NCBI GenBank assembly: GCA_910584205.1
Contig: CAJUAA010000030.1
Location: 1 to 52,580 of the forward strand
DNA from: an uncultured Lachnospiraceae bacterium
GTDB lineage: Bacteria; Bacillota; Clostridia; Lachnospirales; Lachnospiraceae
Length of the DNA stretch: 52,580 nucleotides
Direction: 5' to 3'
The position numbers were made by a program, and so were the translations under genes. The notes beneath the pieces were generated by a model. The model saw only the letters and a list, made by a program, of their open reading frames with translations. It did no database searches and was not told where the DNA came from. Positions 52,499 through 52,580 of this stretch are shown here, in pieces (position 1 is the first letter of the stretch; every line of letters starts with the position of its first letter).

Positions 52499-52526
52499 CA
52501 GGAAGTGAACAAATGTTCACTTCCTG
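52499..52526. promoter_or_regulatory. LexA-type SOS box in a hairpin upstream of uvrA
   Basis: The core GAACAAATGTTC (52507-52518) matches the Gram-positive LexA/DinR operator GAAC-N4-GTTC and ends about 9 bp upstream of the -35. It sits inside a longer perfect repeat, CAGGAAGTGAAC/GTTCACTTCCTG. On the minus strand the repeat is followed by a T-rich run, so it can double as the terminator of the gene to the right. Confidence 0.65.
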
Positions 52527-52580
52527 CTAGGGCAATCGCAAAGTCGTACCCTCAAAATCATGCTTCCTTTTGTGTTACAC

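Noticed and set aside
52527..52580. Short open frame on the minus strand ending just before the SOS hairpin
   Set aside because: About 20 codons only, and two frames are open. It may be the tail of a gene to the right, but nothing can be recognised.

Overview
The window looks like a chromosomal segment of an anaerobic, spore-forming member of the Clostridia, most likely a Lachnospiraceae species with moderately high G+C. Supporting evidence: a T-box-controlled aspS-gatCAB operon for indirect Asn-tRNA/Gln-tRNA charging, a PdaB-type deacetylase, a CotH-like kinase, a SleC-like cortex-lytic enzyme, a rapZ-whiA-HPr cluster, a cdaA-cdaR pair and an ANTAR regulator next to glutamine synthetase. The species cannot be fixed from the sequence alone. 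I saw no rRNA, tRNA, CRISPR array or insertion sequence.

The first 3.0 kb is accessory DNA, visibly richer in A+T at its left side. It holds an ImmA/IrrE-type metallopeptidase, a KilA-N domain protein, a 27-residue Hol_Tox-like toxin with a strong convergent antisense promoter (a probable type I toxin-antitoxin pair too small for ordinary gene calling), and a tyrosine recombinase preceded by a perfect 20-bp palindrome. It reads as the right end of an integrated element whose remainder lies left of the window. A bidirectional terminator at 3072-3120 marks the change to host genes.

From 3.1 kb to the right end almost everything is core genome on the minus strand. In map order: an orphan OmpR-type response regulator and glgB; the T-box/aspS/gatC/gatA/gatB operon; a GT-C-like membrane protein overlapping dapF; the ANTAR regulator and glnA, whose leader carries a terminator-like hairpin with an ANTAR-type hexaloop; a 23-cysteine small protein on the plus strand; a DUF6020-like protein plus a polyprenyl-phosphate GT2 glycosyltransferase; lrgAB; a lone Uma2 gene; pdaB; another DUF6020-like protein; a CotH kinase; and a HAD phosphatase.

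26.2-33.5 kb is a surface-polysaccharide operon (DUF2142 protein, Wzx-type flippase and three GT2 enzymes). 33.6-37.1 kb encodes cyclic-di-AMP synthesis (cdaA, cdaR) behind two unknown membrane proteins that appear to share its promoter. Then follow recD2-comFC, an orphan mreB with a structured leader, a SleC-like gene, a methyltransferase-hslO-nadE operon, and uvrA-murB-rapZ-whiA-HPr. The HPr is Crh-like: Ser46 is kept and His15 is replaced by Glu. uvrA has a LexA-type box beside its promoter.

The most interesting signals are the type I toxin-antitoxin locus in the mobile-element end, the glnA leader/ANTAR pairing, the cysteine-rich peptide, the unknown membrane pair with cdaA, and the Crh-like Glu15 HPr in one operon with a RapZ that has an altered Walker A motif.
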